Shown piece after piece: positions 7,493 through 15,997 of a stretch of 20,504 bases of DNA. Numbering within the stretch: the stretch's first letter is position 1; the number at the start of each line of letters is the position of its first letter. The position numbers and the translations under genes are program-made. The stretch is from an uncultured Lachnospiraceae bacterium. GTDB taxonomy: Bacteria > Bacillota > Clostridia > Lachnospirales > Lachnospiraceae. The stretch covers positions 1-20,504 of the forward strand of contig CAJTVN010000051.1 in NCBI GenBank assembly GCA_910579685.1, given 5' to 3'. The notes under the pieces were generated by a model. It ran no database searches. It was given only the letters and a program-made list of their open reading frames with translations, and had not been told where the DNA came from.

Positions 7493-8383
7493 ATGAAAAA
7501 TCTGCTTAAAAAACTGGAGCCCCATCTGTTCATGACGCCGGGTTATCTTATCCTGCTTGTCTTCATGGGGTATCCGCTCTTAAACTGCATCCGCCTTGCC
7601 TTTTCCAACTATAAGGTGACCAGGCTGGACGATGTGACCTTTGCGGGCTTTGCCAATTTCAGACGGATTTTTGAGGATCCGCAGATCGGCATGATCACCC
7701 TTAACACGCTGAAATTCGTGGTGATCACGCTGGCTCTGCAGCTGATTCTGGGATTTATCCTGGCGCTTGCGCTGAAAAAGCCTTTCCGGGGAAGGGGAAT
7801 TTACCAGGGGATTGTGTTTCTCCCCTGGGCCTTTTCCGGCTTCCTTGTGGGACTGACCTTTCAGTGGATGTTCAATGGAGAGTACGGGCCCGTCAACGAC
7901 CTGCTGTTAAAGGCCGGGCTGATCCACGGGAAAATCTCGTTTCTGGGGAATCCGAAGCTGGCGCTCTATACCGTGGTTGCGGCCCTGGTGTGGCAGGGAA
8001 TCCCCTTTTTCGGAATTATGCTCCTGGCAGCCCTGCAGTCCGTGTCGGAGGAGCTGATCGAGGCGGCGAAGATTGACGGGGCCAAAAGCATACAGCGGTT
8101 TGTCCATGTGACCCTTCCCTGCATCAAGCCGACGATTGTTTCCACGGTTTTGCTGCGCACCATCTGGATCTTCAACAATGCGGATATTATCTACATTATG
8201 ACTGGAGGAGGCCCGGCCAATTCGTCGGACACGCTCTCGTCCTACATGTTCATCAAGGCGTACAGTACGCTTGATTTTGGGTTTGCCAGTGCGCTGGGCG
8301 TGGTATTCATGCTGGGACTTACCGCATATATCATTACTTTTATTAAGGCTGCGAAATACAATCAGGCGGGTGACGACGTATGA
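7493..8383 (+). CDS. Sugar ABC transporter permease, MalF/UgpA-like
   Basis: This 296-residue membrane protein starts two bases after the binding-protein stop; the weak ribosome site (GAAGTGA) suggests translational coupling. It shows about six hydrophobic helices, starting with PGYLILLVFMGYPLLNCIRL. The cytoplasmic EAA loop that contacts the ATPase reads EELIEAAKIDGAKSIQRFVH, followed by VTLPCIKPTI. A conserved periplasmic-side segment, TGGGPANSSDTLSSYMF, is typical of MalF/UgpA-type subunits (CUT1 family). It forms the inner-membrane channel with the next gene. No ATPase gene lies in the operon, so a shared MsmX-type ATPase encoded elsewhere is likely; this is inferred from how related Firmicute systems work. 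Confidence 0.95.
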   Translation: MKNLLKKLEPHLFMTPGYLILLVFMGYPLLNCIRLAFSNYKVTRLDDVTFAGFANFRRIFEDPQIGMITLNTLKFVVITLALQLILGFILALALKKPFRGRGIYQGIVFLPWAFSGFLVGLTFQWMFNGEYGPVNDLLLKAGLIHGKISFLGNPKLALYTVVAALVWQGIPFFGIMLLAALQSVSEELIEAAKIDGAKSIQRFVHVTLPCIKPTIVSTVLLRTIWIFNNADIIYIMTGGGPANSSDTLSSYMFIKAYSTLDFGFASALGVVFMLGLTAYIITFIKAAKYNQAGDDV

Positions 8384-9213
8384 AAAGAAAAAGAATTCTC
8401 ATGACAGCGGGAAGAATTGTGATTTTGTCGTTTTTTCTTCTGCTGGTAATTTTACCGATTTACTGGATGTTTATCACATCCCTGAAGCTGCCAGGGGACA
8501 TCTCCACGCTGGACATTCAATACTGGCCGAAAAACCCTACGCTGGACAACTACAGGGCGGTTCTTGGCGGCAGCGGCTTCCCCGTTTATCTGGCCAACAG
8601 TCTGACAGTGGCCGTCGTCTCGGCCCTTATCGTGCTTTTGGTGGCAATACCCGGGGGCTACGGCCTTTCCCGGTATCAGTATAAGGGAAAAGGGCTTACC
8701 ATGACTGCGTTTCTGATTACCCAGATGATTCCCCTGACCCTGCTATTGGTTCCCATGTTTCTGATCTTTTCCTCCATAAAGCTCAATGACACTCTGACCA
8801 GCCTGATCCTGCTCTATGTGGTTCTGAATGTTCCCTTCTGCCTGATCACCATGCAGGGATTTTTCATGAATATCCCCACGGTGATTGAGGAGGCGGCGAG
8901 AATCGACGGGTGCGGCAGGCTTGAGACCATCATGAGGGTTGTGCTTCCCGTGATGCTTCCGGGAATCATAGCGGTATTTATTTTTGCCTTTATCGGGGCG
9001 TGGAACGATCTTCTGGGAGGCGTCATGTTCATCAATTCCGAGGCAAAGCGGACGATCCCGGTGGGGCTGAGCTATTACGTGGGACAGTTTGCGGTCAACT
9101 GGGGCGAGATGACGGCGGGAGGAATTATGGCGCTTCTGCCTTCGGCGGCGTTGTTTGCCTTTGCACAGAAGTATATTGTGGAAGGAATGACAAGCGGGGC
9201 GGTGAAAGGCTAG
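8380..9213 (+). CDS. Sugar ABC transporter permease, MalG/UgpE-like
   Basis: The ATG at 8380 overlaps the stop of the upstream permease in an ATGA, a classic coupled arrangement. The 277-residue product has about six membrane helices. It starts with a basic N-terminus and the helix VILSFFLLLVILPIYWMFI, followed by the conserved TSLK. The EAA loop reads PTVIEEAARIDGCGRLETIM, followed by RVVLPVMLPGI, as expected for CUT1 MalG-type subunits. The C-terminal KYIVEGMTSGAVKG motif is a hallmark of this subfamily, where it inserts toward the ATPase dimer. It completes the two-permease channel. The PLP enzyme gene starts 17 bases later with its own strong ribosome site, so transcription probably continues. 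Confidence 0.95.
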   Translation: MKRKRILMTAGRIVILSFFLLLVILPIYWMFITSLKLPGDISTLDIQYWPKNPTLDNYRAVLGGSGFPVYLANSLTVAVVSALIVLLVAIPGGYGLSRYQYKGKGLTMTAFLITQMIPLTLLLVPMFLIFSSIKLNDTLTSLILLYVVLNVPFCLITMQGFFMNIPTVIEEAARIDGCGRLETIMRVVLPVMLPGIIAVFIFAFIGAWNDLLGGVMFINSEAKRTIPVGLSYYVGQFAVNWGEMTAGGIMALLPSAALFAFAQKYIVEGMTSGAVKG

Positions 9214-9230
9214 GACAAGGAGGGATAAAA

Positions 9231-10403
9231 ATGAGCCGAAACTATGAAAAGGAAGAAGATATTTTAGCCCATGAGGGGGACGACTATGAGCGGTTTCTGG
9301 GGGCGGTGGTCCCGCCCATTTTCCAGAACACCCTGTTTGTGCTGCCCACGGCGGGGAACGGGATACCCGAACACCCATATGTGTACAGCCGCGTGACGAA
9401 CCCCACCGTGGAGGTGGTGGAGAAAAAGCTGGCGGCTTTGGAACACGGAGAGGACGCACTGTGCTTTTCCTCTGGGATGGCGGCCATTTCCTCGGCTATC
9501 ATGCATTTTGTGGAGAAGGACTGCCACGTGATCACGGTCAGGAGCATTTACGGGCCGACCAGAACCCTGTTGAAGGATTATCTGCCCCGGAAATTCGGCG
9601 TGGAGACCACGCTGCTGTGTCAGGAGGAGGCCATGCATCTGGAGGATTATGTCAGGGACAACACCCGGCTGATCTATCTGGAGAGCCCCTCCAGCGGCGT
9701 TTTCAGCCTCCAGGACCTGGAGTATGTGGGAAAGCTGGGAAGAGAGCGGGGCATCGGAACGGTGATCGACAATACCTGTGCCACGTCCCTGTATCAGAAG
9801 CCGCTGGACTATGGCATTGACATTTCGGTACATACGGCCTCCAAGTATCTGGGCGGCCACAGCGACATCATTGCGGGAGCGCTGATCAGCTCCGGGCAGA
9901 TCTGCGAGGAGATCCGAAGGAGCGAGCGGGCAAATTTCGGCGCCTGTATGGATCCTCACCAGGCGTGGCTGATGCTGCGGGGAATGCGCACCTTAAAGCT
10001 TCGTCTGGAGCAGCACGCAAAAAATGCGCTGGCGGTGGCAAGGTATCTGCAGGGGCAGCCGCTGGTGAAGCGGGTCTATTATCCCGGGCTGAGGGAAGGG
10101 GAACAGAAGGAGCTGATCGAAAAGCAGATGAAGGGTTTTGGCGGCCTTTTGAGTTTTGTGATGGACGGCACGGCAGAGCGGGCGGAGCTTTTTATGGATT
10201 CTCTGACCTGTTTTCTCAAGGGATGCTCCTGGGGCGGATTCGAGAGCCTGGTCTATCCCTTTAGCGTGGGAACGGACGAGGAGTTTAACCGGGAGAACGA
10301 CTGCCCGGCAAACCTGATCCGGCTTCACGTGGGACTGGAGAACGTGGAAACCCTGATTGCTGATCTGGAGCAGGCGTTTGCAAAGGTAACAGACGGCCGG
10401 TAA
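9231..10403 (+). CDS. Cys/Met-metabolism PLP-dependent enzyme (cystathionine gamma-lyase/synthase family)
   Basis: The start at 9231 follows AAGGAGGGATAAAA; the product has 390 residues, the normal family length. Visible family features are the neighbour-subunit phosphate site YVYSRVTNPT, the cofactor-phosphate turn FSSGMAAI, the ring-stacking Tyr in IYGPTR, the pyridine-binding Asp in VIDNTCATSL, the Schiff-base Lys205 in TASKYLGGHSD, and the carboxylate-binding Arg in LIRLHVGLEN. The residue after YG is Pro rather than the Cys typical of methionine gamma-lyase, so a canonical methionine gamma-lyase is less likely. The reaction is probably a beta- or gamma-elimination, or a transsulfuration, on a sulfur amino acid; the exact one cannot be fixed from sequence. 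It lies 17 bases after the sugar permeases and 6 bases before an SGNH hydrolase, an unusual place for this family. It is cytosolic. Confidence 0.92.
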   Translation: MSRNYEKEEDILAHEGDDYERFLGAVVPPIFQNTLFVLPTAGNGIPEHPYVYSRVTNPTVEVVEKKLAALEHGEDALCFSSGMAAISSAIMHFVEKDCHVITVRSIYGPTRTLLKDYLPRKFGVETTLLCQEEAMHLEDYVRDNTRLIYLESPSSGVFSLQDLEYVGKLGRERGIGTVIDNTCATSLYQKPLDYGIDISVHTASKYLGGHSDIIAGALISSGQICEEIRRSERANFGACMDPHQAWLMLRGMRTLKLRLEQHAKNALAVARYLQGQPLVKRVYYPGLREGEQKELIEKQMKGFGGLLSFVMDGTAERAELFMDSLTCFLKGCSWGGFESLVYPFSVGTDEEFNRENDCPANLIRLHVGLENVETLIADLEQAFAKVTDGR

Positions 10404-10409
10404 GGGGGG

Positions 10410-11057
10410 ATGATGATGAGAGAACTGAAAAAGATTGCGGTCTACGGGGACAGCATTTCCACCACGCTCCACGGGGAGGGCGGCTACGAGGGATATCTGA
10501 AAAAAAGGTTTTCCGCACAGGTGGTCAACTATGCCGTCAGCGCCAGCGGTCTTTCCCTGGCGGCCCCGGATAATACGGCTTCGATTCTGGCGGATGCGAA
10601 AAATATTCCCGGGGATGCGGAGCTGGTTATCATGTGGCACGGTACCAACGACTGGTATTGGGGGAGCCCGCTGGGCAGGCTGGAGGATAAAGACTCCCGC
10701 ACCTTTCTGGGAGCCGTGGGGGAGGCGGTTCGCAGGATACGCAGGGCCGCTCCCTGCGCAGCCTTTGTGTGGCTCACCCCCATCTACCGCTATGAAGCGC
10801 CGGATCAGGGGAACGCTCCCGGAAATGCCTACGAGACAAAAAATAAGGCGGGCTTTACCCTGACCGACTATCACCGGGGGATTTTGGAGGCCAGCGTGTA
10901 TCACGGCTTTCCGGTTCTGGATCTGCGCAGGGAGTGCGGGATCCATGCGTTTAATCACTCCCTGTATCTGGAGGATGGGGTTCATCCCAATAAAGCCGGA
11001 TATGAGAGGATTATTCAGGTCATGGAAAGAGGATGGGAGGCCGTATGCATGCCATAG
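10410..11057 (+). CDS. SGNH/GDSL-type hydrolase
   Basis: The start at 10410 (three ATGs in a row, MMMREL) lies behind AAGGGGGG; the product is 215 residues with no signal peptide, so it is probably cytosolic. Block I holds the nucleophile Ser15 in VYGDSIS. Block III holds the oxyanion Asn in MWHGTND. Block V holds the catalytic Asp and His in LEDGVHPNKAGYERI. A Gly in NYAVSASGLSL can serve as the block II oxyanion residue. All SGNH residues are therefore present. The enzyme likely removes an acyl group (such as acetyl) from the imported compound; that role is inferred from its place between a PLP enzyme and a sugar kinase. Its end overlaps the ROK kinase start by 13 bases. Confidence 0.9.
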   Translation: MMMRELKKIAVYGDSISTTLHGEGGYEGYLKKRFSAQVVNYAVSASGLSLAAPDNTASILADAKNIPGDAELVIMWHGTNDWYWGSPLGRLEDKDSRTFLGAVGEAVRRIRRAAPCAAFVWLTPIYRYEAPDQGNAPGNAYETKNKAGFTLTDYHRGILEASVYHGFPVLDLRRECGIHAFNHSLYLEDGVHPNKAGYERIIQVMERGWEAVCMP

Positions 11058-11938
11058 GAATCGACATCGGGGGAACGTCCGCCAAGATAGGGGTAATCCT
11101 GGAGGGACAGGTGATCCGACAGGAACGGATCCCGACCGGGAGTGAACTGGATTATGAATTATTTATAGAAGAAACGGGAAAAAGGATCCGGGCGCTTTGC
11201 GGGGAATATCCGGCAGAGAAGGCGGGGATCAGTTCCTGCGGCCTGATCGACAGCGGGAATGGTTCCATCCTGTATTCCAACAACATCCGCTGGGAGAAAA
11301 AAAAGATTGCGGCGGATCTTGCGCGGCGAACGGGACTGGCCGTGCGCATTGCCAATGACGCCAAATGCGCCGCACTGGCGGAGGCCGTCTTTGGGGCCGG
11401 AAAGGGATACGGGAGAGTGTGTATGATCACGCTGGGAACCGGAGTGGGCGGCGCTTTCATCCGGGCAGGCCGTCTGGACGAGAGTATGGGCATTGGCAGC
11501 GTCTATGGGGACGGCGACGGTATTCTGGGACATATCACAGTGGAACATAACGGCAGAAAATGTACCTGTGGAAGAAGGGGCTGTCTGGAGGCCTATGCGT
11601 CTGCCGGAGCCGTTGTGCGGACTTATCAGGAGAAGACAGGGTATGAGCTTTCCGCCCGGGAGATTTTTGGAAGGGTCAGGACGGGGGAGAGAGCGGCAAA
11701 GGAGACGGTGGCGCTTTTTACCCATTATCTGGCAGAAGGTCTGGTCAGCCTGGTCAATGTGCTGCGCCCGGAAATCATAGTGATCGGAGGGGGAGTCTCG
11801 GAATCGGCGGATCTGTTTCTGGGAGAGCTGAGAGAGACGGTAAACCGGGAAGTCTACGGGGGAAGTCTTCTTCCGGTAACGATTGAGGAGGCAAAGCTGG
11901 GAAACCAGGCCGGAATGATCGGGGCGGCGTTATTGTGA
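11045..11938 (+). CDS. ROK family sugar kinase
   Basis: I chose the ATG at 11045, directly after GGGAGGCCGT and immediately before the conserved first strand; an ATG at 11033 would add four residues. The 297-residue product shows the phosphate-1 loop IGIDIGGTSAKIG with Asp7, the catalytic Asp105 in ANDAKCAALAEA, the phosphate-2 loop TLGTGVGGAFI, and the ROK zinc site formed by His163 (LGHITV) and Cys173, Cys175 and Cys180 (CTCGRRGCLEAYAS). The adenosine region VIGGGVSES follows. It has no N-terminal helix-turn-helix, so it is a kinase rather than a ROK repressor. ROK kinases phosphorylate glucose, fructose, N-acetylmannosamine, N-acetylglucosamine or allose; which one applies here is not readable. 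With the next gene, a hexose such as mannose or fructose is plausible. It overlaps the hydrolase gene and precedes the isomerase by 34 bases. Confidence 0.95.
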   Translation: MHAIGIDIGGTSAKIGVILEGQVIRQERIPTGSELDYELFIEETGKRIRALCGEYPAEKAGISSCGLIDSGNGSILYSNNIRWEKKKIAADLARRTGLAVRIANDAKCAALAEAVFGAGKGYGRVCMITLGTGVGGAFIRAGRLDESMGIGSVYGDGDGILGHITVEHNGRKCTCGRRGCLEAYASAGAVVRTYQEKTGYELSAREIFGRVRTGERAAKETVALFTHYLAEGLVSLVNVLRPEIIVIGGGVSESADLFLGELRETVNREVYGGSLLPVTIEEAKLGNQAGMIGAALL

Positions 11939-11972
11939 CAGGGAGTTTACTATATAAAAATACGGGAAGATA

Positions 11973-13701
11973 ATGATGACGAAACCATATGGAAATTACG
12001 ATAAGGAGCCTGTGAAGCGGATTGAGAGCTGCCGGGCATACGAGGGATACGGACCGATCACGGAGGCGATCCTGAGAGCGGCAAAAGACAACGAGAACCC
12101 GGTGATCGTGCTGGAGACCTACACGCAGGTGGATACCGGCGAAATTCTGGAGGGACTTGCGGGACTGAACGCCAGGGTGTTTCATGCCCGGGATTGCATG
12201 GTCAGCGACCGGGAATACCAGGAAAGGATCCGGCCGTATGTGACGGACGACAGAGTGTTTGGGATTATGAATACGCTGAATATTCAGGACTTTTACAGGC
12301 CGGATCAAGTGGAGAAAATGCGGGAGGAGATTGCGCATGCGAAGGGGACGGCCCTGGTGATCGGCGTGGGAGCCAGCCTGGTATGCCAGGGGGGACGTGC
12401 TGATCTATGCGGATCTGGCAAGATGGGAGATCCAGCGGCGTTTTGCAGCCGGTGCGCCCAACTGGAAAAGCGGAAATGAAAAGGCGCATAAGCTGGCAAA
12501 GTTTAAGCAGGGATTTTTTGTGGAATGGCGCATGGCCGACCGTCTCAAGCGCAGGCTGCTTGGGAGGATTGATTTTTTGCTGGACACCAACCGGAAGGGG
12601 GAGCCCAAAATGGTGTGCGGGGACGGATTTCGGGCGGGACTTGAGAAATTCAGCCGCGAGCCCTTCCGCCTGGTGCCTTATTTTGCCCCGGAAGTGTGGG
12701 GCGGCCAGTGGATGAAGGAGGTCTGCGGCCTGGACCGGAGCGCGCCAAACTATGCATGGGCCTTTGACGGAGTGCCGGAGGAAAACAGCATTTACATGCA
12801 GTTTGAAGAGATCCGGATTGAGGTTCCCTCCGTTGACGTGGTGTTTTTTCGTCCCGGGCAGCTTCTGGGAGAGCGGGTTCATGCGAGGTTCGGGGACGAG
12901 TATCCTATCCGCTTTGACTTTCTGGACACCATGGGCGGGCAGAATCTTTCGCTCCAGGTGCATCCATTGACCGAGTACATTCAGTCTGTCTTTGGCATGC
13001 ATTACACCCAGGATGAGAGCTATTATATTCTGGACTGCGGGGAGGAAAGCGGCGTTTATCTGGGCCTTAAGGAGGGCGTTGACAGGGAGAAAATGCTGGA
13101 GGAGCTGGAGGAAGCCCAAAGTGAAGGCAGGCCCTTCCCGGCGGAAAAATATGTGAATAAATGGCCGGTAAAGAAGCATGACCACTTTCTGATTCCGGGA
13201 GGAACCATTCACTGCAGCGGATCGGACACCATGGTTCTGGAGGTCAGTGCAACGCCCTATATCTTTACCTTTAAGCTATGGGACTGGGGAAGAGTGGGGC
13301 TGGACGGGCTTCCCCGGCCCGTGCACCTGGAACACGGAAAGGAGAATATCCAGTGGAACCGCACCACGGGATGGGTGGAAGAAAATCTGTTAAACCGCAT
13401 AGAAGTGCTTGAGGAGAGGGACGGCGTGCGGGTGGAGAGAACCGGCCTGCACGAGAGGGAGTTTATCGAAACCCGCCGTTACACCATCAGGGATTTTTGC
13501 GAGCTGGAGAGCGAGGGCGGCGTGAGCAGCTGCAACGTGGTGGAGGGAAAGGGCGCCGTGATCGAGAGCCCGGATGGAGCCTTCGCACCCTATGAGGTTC
13601 ACTATGCGGAGACCTTTATCGTTCCCGCAAGCGTGGAGCGCTTTCTGATCAGGCCGATTGAGGGGGAGGTGAAGATCCTGCGGGCGACGGTGAGAGGGTG
13701 A
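11973..13701 (+). pseudogene. Class I mannose-6-phosphate isomerase with extra N-terminal kinase-like domain, split by +1 G
   Basis: Two overlapping frames give one continuous protein if one base is removed from the six-G run at 12389-12394. The first frame starts at 11973 and ends at 12477-12479. The second, open to 13701, carries on the pattern (QGDVLIYADLARWEIQRR). The corrected protein would have about 575 residues. The C-terminal part from about residue 230 is a class I phosphomannose isomerase: PYFAPEVWGGQW, then metal ligands Gln and His in LSLQVHP, Glu in YTQDESYYIL, and His in IPGGTIHCSG, then LWDWGRVGLDGLPRPVHLEH. The N-terminal part of about 220 residues has alternating strands and helices and resembles a P-loop nucleotide/uridine kinase fold without a visible Walker A. 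The isomerase would convert mannose-6-phosphate to fructose-6-phosphate after the ROK kinase. Whether the extra G is real or a read error is open. The domain boundary is approximate. Confidence 0.85.
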
Positions 13702-13801
13702 GAATTGTTTTCGCTGGAAATATATTAAGATTACGGGAACACGTAGTGTGGAACAATCCGCAGGCGAAGGAAGCGAATGAAAGACGAACGGAGGTATGCT
13801 T

Positions 13802-14066
13802 ATGCAGAGTGTAAGAATTTTGGAAATGCCGGACTGCCAAATGGTTTCATCCGGAACGGGGGATGTTCGGGGAGGAAAAATTTGAGAGGTTTTCCCGGTG
13901 GTTTTCGGCACGGAAACGAAGCCTGTTTCCCAAGGATTTTCTGTTCTGGGACGGATCCCGCACGGAGCTTGGCTATATCATTACCTCTCTCGCAGCACAA
14001 GAGATAATGGAATATGAGCAGATGGATTACTATGTACCCATAAAAGCAAAAACACCTATTGGATAA
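13802..14066 (+). pseudogene. GyrI-like / AraC effector-binding domain remnant, copy A
   Basis: A good ribosome site (GGAGGT at 13791-13796) precedes the ATG at 13802. The first frame encodes MQSVRILEMPDCQMVSSGTG, the typical first strand of clostridial GyrI-like proteins, and soon stops. Removing one G from the five-G run at 13858-13862 joins it to the next frame, which continues MFGEEKFERFSRWFS and KDFLFWDG. The family then normally has a further 70 or so residues before the final segment. Here it jumps directly to SRTELGYIITSLAAQEIM and EQMDYYVPIKAK. So the copy carries both a frameshift and an internal deletion. The last 51 bases lie in the 121-bp repeat shared with 18544-18664. The intact protein would be a ligand-binding regulator or multidrug-binding protein; this copy is inactive. 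Confidence 0.7.
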
Positions 14067-14136
14067 AGAACGATTATACTTATTTTTTCCACTGGTATCT
14101 ATGCGTCAGATATCGTAAATTGATTATAGAGAAAGA
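14016..14136. repeat. 121-bp direct repeat, copy A
   Basis: It matches 18544-18664 in the same orientation at 117 of 121 positions by hand count; the differences are two near 14054-14057 and two near 14111-14114. It covers the last 51 bases of the effector-domain remnant and about 70 bases of non-coding DNA after it. A further 15-bp match (GAACAATCCGCAGGC) occurs upstream of both copies, at 13751-13765 and 18461-18475. The repeats enclose the two ABC exporters and the first CD3324 gene. Confidence 0.9.
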
Positions 14137-14208
14137 AGAGATGCGGAAGTTCGGTTGAATGAGGTCACGGAGAAATGGACGGTCCCCACTCCCCGGACCG
14201 CATCTCTT
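14136..14208 (-). terminator. Nested hairpins after the exporter gene, possible terminator
   Basis: A perfect 11-bp inverted repeat has arms at 14136-14146 and 14198-14208. Inside it lies a GC-rich hairpin CGGTCC / GGACCG (14180-14185 and 14195-14200). Together they directly follow the exporter stop on the minus strand at 14209-14211. A run of only CTTTCTC-type pyrimidines follows the outer arm, so termination is likely but not textbook. In the plus direction the structure ends in TTTT at 14207-14210. Confidence 0.5.
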
Positions 14209-15986
14209 TTATGACTCATACCAGCAGCTTTGCGCTTTATATAAACGCGCATATTCGCCGTTCCTGTGCATCAGCTCCTCATGGGTCCCGATTTCACTGA
14301 CGGCGCCTTCCTTCATGACAATAATTCTGTCAACCTTCGTACAGACGCTCATTCGATGAGAGATGATAATTGCCGTTTTTCCTTTGGACATATCCATAAT
14401 TTGGGACAAAATTTCCGCTTCCTGAACCGGATCGATTGCCGAGGTGGGTTCATCCATGACGATGAGATTACCCGCCTTGTAAATGGCCCGTGCAATCGCA
14501 AGGCGCTGAGCCTGCCCGCCGGACAATTCCATTCCGCCAAATTCCCTGCCGAAAAATACCTGGCTCCGGTTTTCATGCGAGCCGCCAAGATCATTCAGCC
14601 CCGCTTTGCTCAGAACACTCCTTATCTGTTCCTCTTTTGCTGCATTTTCAGGGATATCCGCCAACACAATATTTTCTTTCAGTGACATTTTATATAGCAC
14701 AGGATCCTGAGGCAGATAGGAAACCTGTTTATAAAGATTCTTTTTAACAATGCTGTTTAACGGGACATCATTTACCGTTACGGCTCCGCCTGTGGCCGCA
14801 TAGATCCCCAGCATTACTTTTGTCAGAGTAGTCTTGCCGCTGCCATTCTCGCCTACAATGGCAACGCTCTCTCCTTCACGAATCTCCAGGTCGATATCAT
14901 TTAACGTGAAATCTTCCGCATTTGGGTAGCGGAAAAAGACTTTCTTCAAGGTGATTTTTCGGATTTTTTCCCCCGCATCTGCAAATCCTTGCTGTTCACC
15001 GGCAAGCTCCATAAATTCAAAATAGTCTTTTGCATATTCTAAAAATACCGGAATACGTCCGATTGACGTAATATGATTTTTTATCACAGTCTGTACATTC
15101 GCAAATGCGGTTAATACCGCACCAAATACTCCCGCCTCGATCCGTCCGGTTAACAGCAGCAGGAAGGATAAAGAAATTCCCGACACATACCCGGCGATCC
15201 TGATAAATTCGCAATACATCGTGTTCCTCTGGGCAAATAGTTCTTCCTTCCATAATTTCCGGTTTATTTTATCTCTTGACTTTTTCCATTGATCCGTTAA
15301 ATAATCTGCAAAACCCATAATACGCATTTCTTTTACAGATTTTCGTCCGTGAATAACGACCATAGATAGTTCCGGTTTCTTTTTTCACCTGTCATTTCCT
15401 GACTGATTTGGTATTGTTTCTTTTCCTGAAAATAGGCCGCCGCATAGAATTGCGCAACACTCGCAATTGCAATTACCGCCAGCAGTCCATGATAGGATCC
15501 AAGCGTGAGGATGAGCGTTCCCGTGCCGAGAACGGAGGTTGCCAGAACCACTGACAACATAAAGATACTAGGTATGCGTTCGCTATGGACACATTCTTCT
15601 GCCGCTTGCTTTTTGTTCATTGCTTCAGTATTCTCATATGCGATTAATGGTAATTCCGAAGCTTTTTTGGAAAGCATTTCATTTAAGATAAATAAGGTTT
15701 TCTCGTAGATTCCTGCGTTTGTCGATATACTGGCGATCAACTGCAGGAATTGCTTCACAATGTGAAAAAAGACAAATGCAGAGCCGTAGGAAACCAATCC
15801 GGAATAACCAGGGAGCTCTCCGCCAAGCGCCAAATACACCTCCTGATAAAAACCGGCTAAAATCAGGGTGGAAACGGCCGGCGTAAAGTTTTCCAGTATA
15901 TAGTAAAGCGGCGCTATAATGGAATCCATGCGCCTGTATTTCCAAAAGAAAAGATATACCTTTATCAATGTTTTTCTGTTTTTCAT
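14209..15986 (-). pseudogene. ABC exporter (membrane domain plus ATPase), broken by a one-base deletion
   Basis: On the minus strand the gene begins at 15986 behind AAGGGG and encodes a membrane domain (several hydrophobic helices, for example STLILAGFYQEVYLALGG). That frame stops at 15333-15335 after NYLWSLFTDENL. The next frame continues the normal exporter sequence with RKSVKEMRIMGFADYL, so a base (most simply a C on the coding strand) is missing near 15345-15348. The rest is complete: Walker A GENGSGKTT, Q-loop SYLPQDPVLYKMSLKENI, signature ELSGGQAQR, Walker B LIVMDEPTSAIDP and switch ISHRM. The corrected length would be about 592 residues, normal for an exporter half-transporter. The gene lies 11 bases after another exporter gene and probably formed a heterodimer with it. 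An in-frame ATG at 15361-15363 has no ribosome site, so the ATPase half is unlikely to be made alone. A read error cannot be excluded. Confidence 0.82.
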
Positions 15987-15997
15987 CTCTGTACCCC

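Noticed and set aside
9993..10985. Minus-strand open frame (330 codons) across the PLP enzyme and hydrolase genes
   Set aside because: It spans two well-supported plus-strand genes and lacks any family features.
11033..11045. Upstream ATG for the ROK kinase
   Set aside because: The GGGAGG ribosome site lies between it and the ATG at 11045, which begins right before the conserved first strand.
15361..15363. ATG as the start of a separate stand-alone ATPase gene
   Set aside because: There is no ribosome site, and the preceding frame continues the same exporter if one base is restored.
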